Under the pieces are notes generated by a model. The model ran no database searches. It was given only the letters and a program-made list of their open reading frames with translations, and was not told the origin of the DNA. Positions 61,001 to 64,000 of a stretch of DNA of 64,000 nt are shown in pieces. Position 1 is the stretch's first letter; the number at the start of each line of letters is the position of its first letter. The translations under genes and the position numbers were made by a program. Where the stretch lies: contig CM070873.1 in the NCBI GenBank assembly GCA_036365515.1, forward strand, positions 267,085,621 to 267,149,620, in the 5' to 3' direction. Origin of the DNA: Torymus aiolomorphi. Lineage: Eukaryota; Arthropoda; Insecta; Hymenoptera; Torymidae.

Positions 61001-64000
61001 TATCCTTTGGGGTCGAAGGACCTAGCGGAGATGAGCAATTTTGAAAAATGTTCTACATTTCATCGTTTATTTGGGCCAAATCGACTTCAAATCGATTGAA
61101 ACCCCCAAAATATCCATTTTTTAATCCCACCAATCACTATACGCGACTATTTTTTTCCGCTCTATCGAATGGAAAAGGTTTTAGGGCCGTAGAGCCAATA
61201 GGAAAAAAATAATTTTCAAAAATTTTCAGATATTGCAAAAATCATAGCGCCAATCGAAAGAGCAGCGCAAAATACCCCTATATATGAATTTTGGCTAAAT
61301 TTGGAGAAAAAAATTTTTCTTCGTTTATTGGGATATAATGCGTTGAAAATCGCTCAAAAATACCAAATTTCAATTTTCTCAGCCTACTAGTCACAATACC
61401 CGACTATATCATCCTGTTCTAGTGGATGGAATATCCTTTGGGGTCGAAGGACCTAGCGGAGATGAGCAATTTTGAAAAATGTTCTACATTTCATCGTTTA
61501 TTTGGGCCAAATCGACTTCAAATCGATTGAAACCCCCAAAATATCCATTTTTTAATCCCACCAATCACTATACGCGACTATTTTTTTCCGCTCTATCGAA
61601 TGGAAAAGGTTTTAGGGCCGTAGAGCCAATAGGAAAAAAATAATTTTCAAAAATTTTCAGATATTGCAAAAATCATAGCGCCAATCGAAAGAGCAGCGCA
61701 AAATACCCCTATATATGAATTTTGGCTAAATTTGGAGAAAAAAATTTTTCTTCGTTTATTGGGATATAATGCGTTGAAAATCGCTCAAAAATACCAAATT
61801 TCAATTTTCTCAGCCTACTAGTCACAATACCCGACTATATCATCCTGTTCTAGTGGATGGAATATCCTTTGGGGTCGAAGGACCTAGCGGAGATGAGCAA
61901 TTTTGAAAAATGTTCTACATTTCATCGTTTATTTGGGCCAAATCGACTTCAAATCGATTGAAACCCCCAAAATATCCATTTTTTAATCCCACCAATCACT
62001 ATACGCGACTATTTTTTTCCGCTCTATCGAATGGAAAAGGTTTTAGGGCCGTAGAGCCAATAGGAAAAAATAATTTTCAAAAATTTTCAGATATTGCAAA
62101 AATCATAGCGCCAATCGAAAGAGCAGCGCAAAATACCCCTATATATGAATTTTGGCTAAATTTGGAGAAAAAAATTTTTCTTCGTTTATTGGGATATAAT
62201 GCGTTGAAAATCGCTCAAAAATACCAAATTTCAATTTTCTCAGCCTACTAGTCACAATACCCGACTATATCATCCTGTTCTAGTGGATGGAATATCCTTT
62301 GGGGTCGAAGGACCTAGCGGAGATGAGCAATTTTGAAAAATGTTCTACATTTCATCGTTTATTTGGGCCAAATCGACTTCAAATCGATTGAAACCCCCAA
62401 AATATCCATTTTTTAATCCCACCAATCACTATACGCGACTATTTTTTTCCGCTCTATCGAATGGAAAAGGTTTTAGGGCCGTAGAGCCAATAGGAAAAAA
62501 ATAATTTTCAAAAATTTTCAGATATTGCAAAAATCATAGCGCCAATCGAAAGAGCAGCGCAAAATACCCCTATATATGAATTTTGGCTAAATTTGGAGAA
62601 AAAATTTTTCTTCGTTTATTGGGATATAATGCGTTGAAAATCGCTCAAAAATACCAAATTTCAATTTTCTCAGCCTACTAGTCACAATACCCGACTATAT
62701 CATCCTGTTCTAGTGGATGGAATATCCTTTGGGGTCGAAGGACCTAGCGGAGATGAGCAATTTTGAAAAATGTTCTACATTTCATCGTTTATTTGGGCCA
62801 AATCGACTTCAAATCGATTGAAACCCCCAAAATATCCATTTTTTAATCCCACCAATCACTATACGCGACTATTTTTTTCCGCTCTATCGAATGGAAAAGG
62901 TTTTAGGGCCGTAGAGCCAATAGGAAAAAAATAATTTTCAAAAATTTTCAGATATTGCAAAAATCATAGCGCCAATCGAAAGAGCAGCGCAAAATACCCC
63001 TATATATGAATTTTGGCTAAATTTGGAGAAAAAAATTTTTCTTCGTTTATTGGGATATAATGCGTTGAAAATCGCTCAAAAATACCAAATTTCAATTTTC
63101 TCAGCCTACTAGTCACAATACCCGACTATATCATCCTGCTCTAGTGGATGGAATATCCTTTGGGGTCGAAGGACCTAGCGGAGATGAGCAATTTTGAAAA
63201 ATGTTCTACATTTCATCGTTTATTTGGGCCAAATCGACTTCAAATCGATTGAAACCCCCAAAATATCCATTTTTTAATCCCACCAATCACTATACGCGAC
63301 TATTTTTTTCCGCTCTATCGAATGGAAAAGGTTTTAGGGCCGTAGAGCCAATAGGAAAAAAATAATTTTCAAAAATTTTCAGATATTGCAAAAATCATAG
63401 CGCCAATCGAAAGAGCAGCGCAAAATACCCCTATATATGAATTTTGGCTAAATTTGGAGAAAAAAATTTTTCTTCGTTTATTGGGATATAATGCGTTGAA
63501 AATCGCTCAAAAATACCAAATTTCAATTTTCTCAGCCTACTAGTCACAATACCCGACTATATCATCCTGTTCTAGTGGATGGAATATCCTTTGGGGTCGA
63601 AGGACCTAGCGGAGATGAGCAATTTTGAAAAATGTTCTACATTTCATCGTTTATTTGGGCCAAATCGACTTCAAATCGATTGAAACCCCCAAAATATCCA
63701 TTTTTTAATCCCACCAATCACTATACGCGACTATTTTTTTCCGCTCTATCGAATGGAAAAGGTTTTAGGGCCGTAGAGCCAATAGGAAAAAAATAATTTT
63801 CAAAAATTTTCAGATATTGCAAAAATCATAGCGCCAATCGAAAGAGCAGCGCAAAATACCCCTATATATGAATTTTGGCTAAATTTGGAGAAAAAAATTT
63901 TTCTTCGTTTATTGGGATATAATGCGTTGAAAATCGCTCAAAAATACCAAATTTCAATTTTCTCAGCCTACTAGTCACAATACCCGACTATATCATCCTG
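16090..64000 (+). repeat. ~430-bp satellite array, head-to-tail, about 111 further monomers plus a partial one
   Basis: After the remainder of the first monomer (16090-16132), TTTATTGGGATATAATGCG recurs every 428-433 bp from 16133 to 63908: 47,775 bp in about 111 steps, mean 430.4 bp. All visible copies point the same way and most differ by only a few bases. Landmarks in order: CTACTAGTCACAATACCCGAC, GGATGGAATATCCTTTGGGG, GACCTAGCGGAGATGAGC, GTTTATTTGGGCCAAATCGAC, CACTATACGCGACTATTTTTT, GGCCGTAGAGCCAATAGG, GCGCCAATCGAAAGAGCAGC and ACCCCTATATATGAATTTTG. The array runs off the window end. Copies with one A fewer after CCAATAGG keep a frame of about 113 codons open, which I treat as chance. No gene or other insertion is seen in this stretch. 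Confidence 0.97.

Noticed and set aside
17149..62251. A recurring reading frame of about 113 codons in the satellite monomers (starting MFYISSFIWAKS)
   Set aside because: It is open only in copies with one A fewer after CCAATAGG or with other indels; most monomers break it. Changes between copies show no preference for third codon positions, and no known domain is visible.

Overview
The window looks like repeat-rich, gene-poor heterochromatin from an insect nuclear genome, possibly Hymenoptera (the order is a low-confidence guess). Evidence for an insect: a BEL/Pao retrotransposon, a Copia element whose primer-binding site matches the anticodon arm of initiator tRNA-Met, and a Tc1/mariner-superfamily transposon with an insect-style DD37D transposase. 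I see no host protein-coding gene, no rRNA or tRNA gene and no CRISPR array. Every long reading frame belongs to a mobile element or is a by-product of a repeat.

Layout. Positions 1-3152 hold the 3' part of a decayed BEL/Pao element (end of reverse transcriptase, RNase H, integrase, DUF5641-type C-terminus, one LTR). Positions 3153-9879 are an AT-rich tandem repeat of about 164 bp, split by a young Copia insertion (4198-8208) with two seemingly identical 299-bp LTRs and a CGTAT target duplication. That Copia copy keeps one long open frame but has lost the catalytic part of its reverse transcriptase. Positions 9880-10787 hold three unlike simple structures in a row: a 41-bp GTCTTTATA-type repeat, a strong G-quadruplex motif, and a minisatellite that folds into hairpins.

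From 10788 to the end the window is one head-to-tail satellite with a monomer of about 430.5 bp (roughly 112 monomers plus a partial one, about 48 kb). Its first monomer is cut by a 4912-bp Tc1/mariner-type transposon (11178-16089) inserted at a TA. The transposon has ~700-bp inverted repeats, a transposase frame broken by one frameshift, and an internal 25/28-bp minisatellite with a higher-order pattern. All visible satellite monomers have the same orientation and are nearly identical. The 430-bp monomer itself appears to be an ancient duplication of a ~170-bp unit. Variant bases are distributed in blocks, which suggests local unequal exchange or block duplication.

Nothing here works together as a pathway. 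The window reads as the edge of a large satellite block, with nested insertions. The most interesting points are the internal dimer structure and variant blocks of the satellite, the in-frame RT-deleted Copia element, and the transposon carrying its own higher-order minisatellite and a dense set of AGGTCA-type half-sites.
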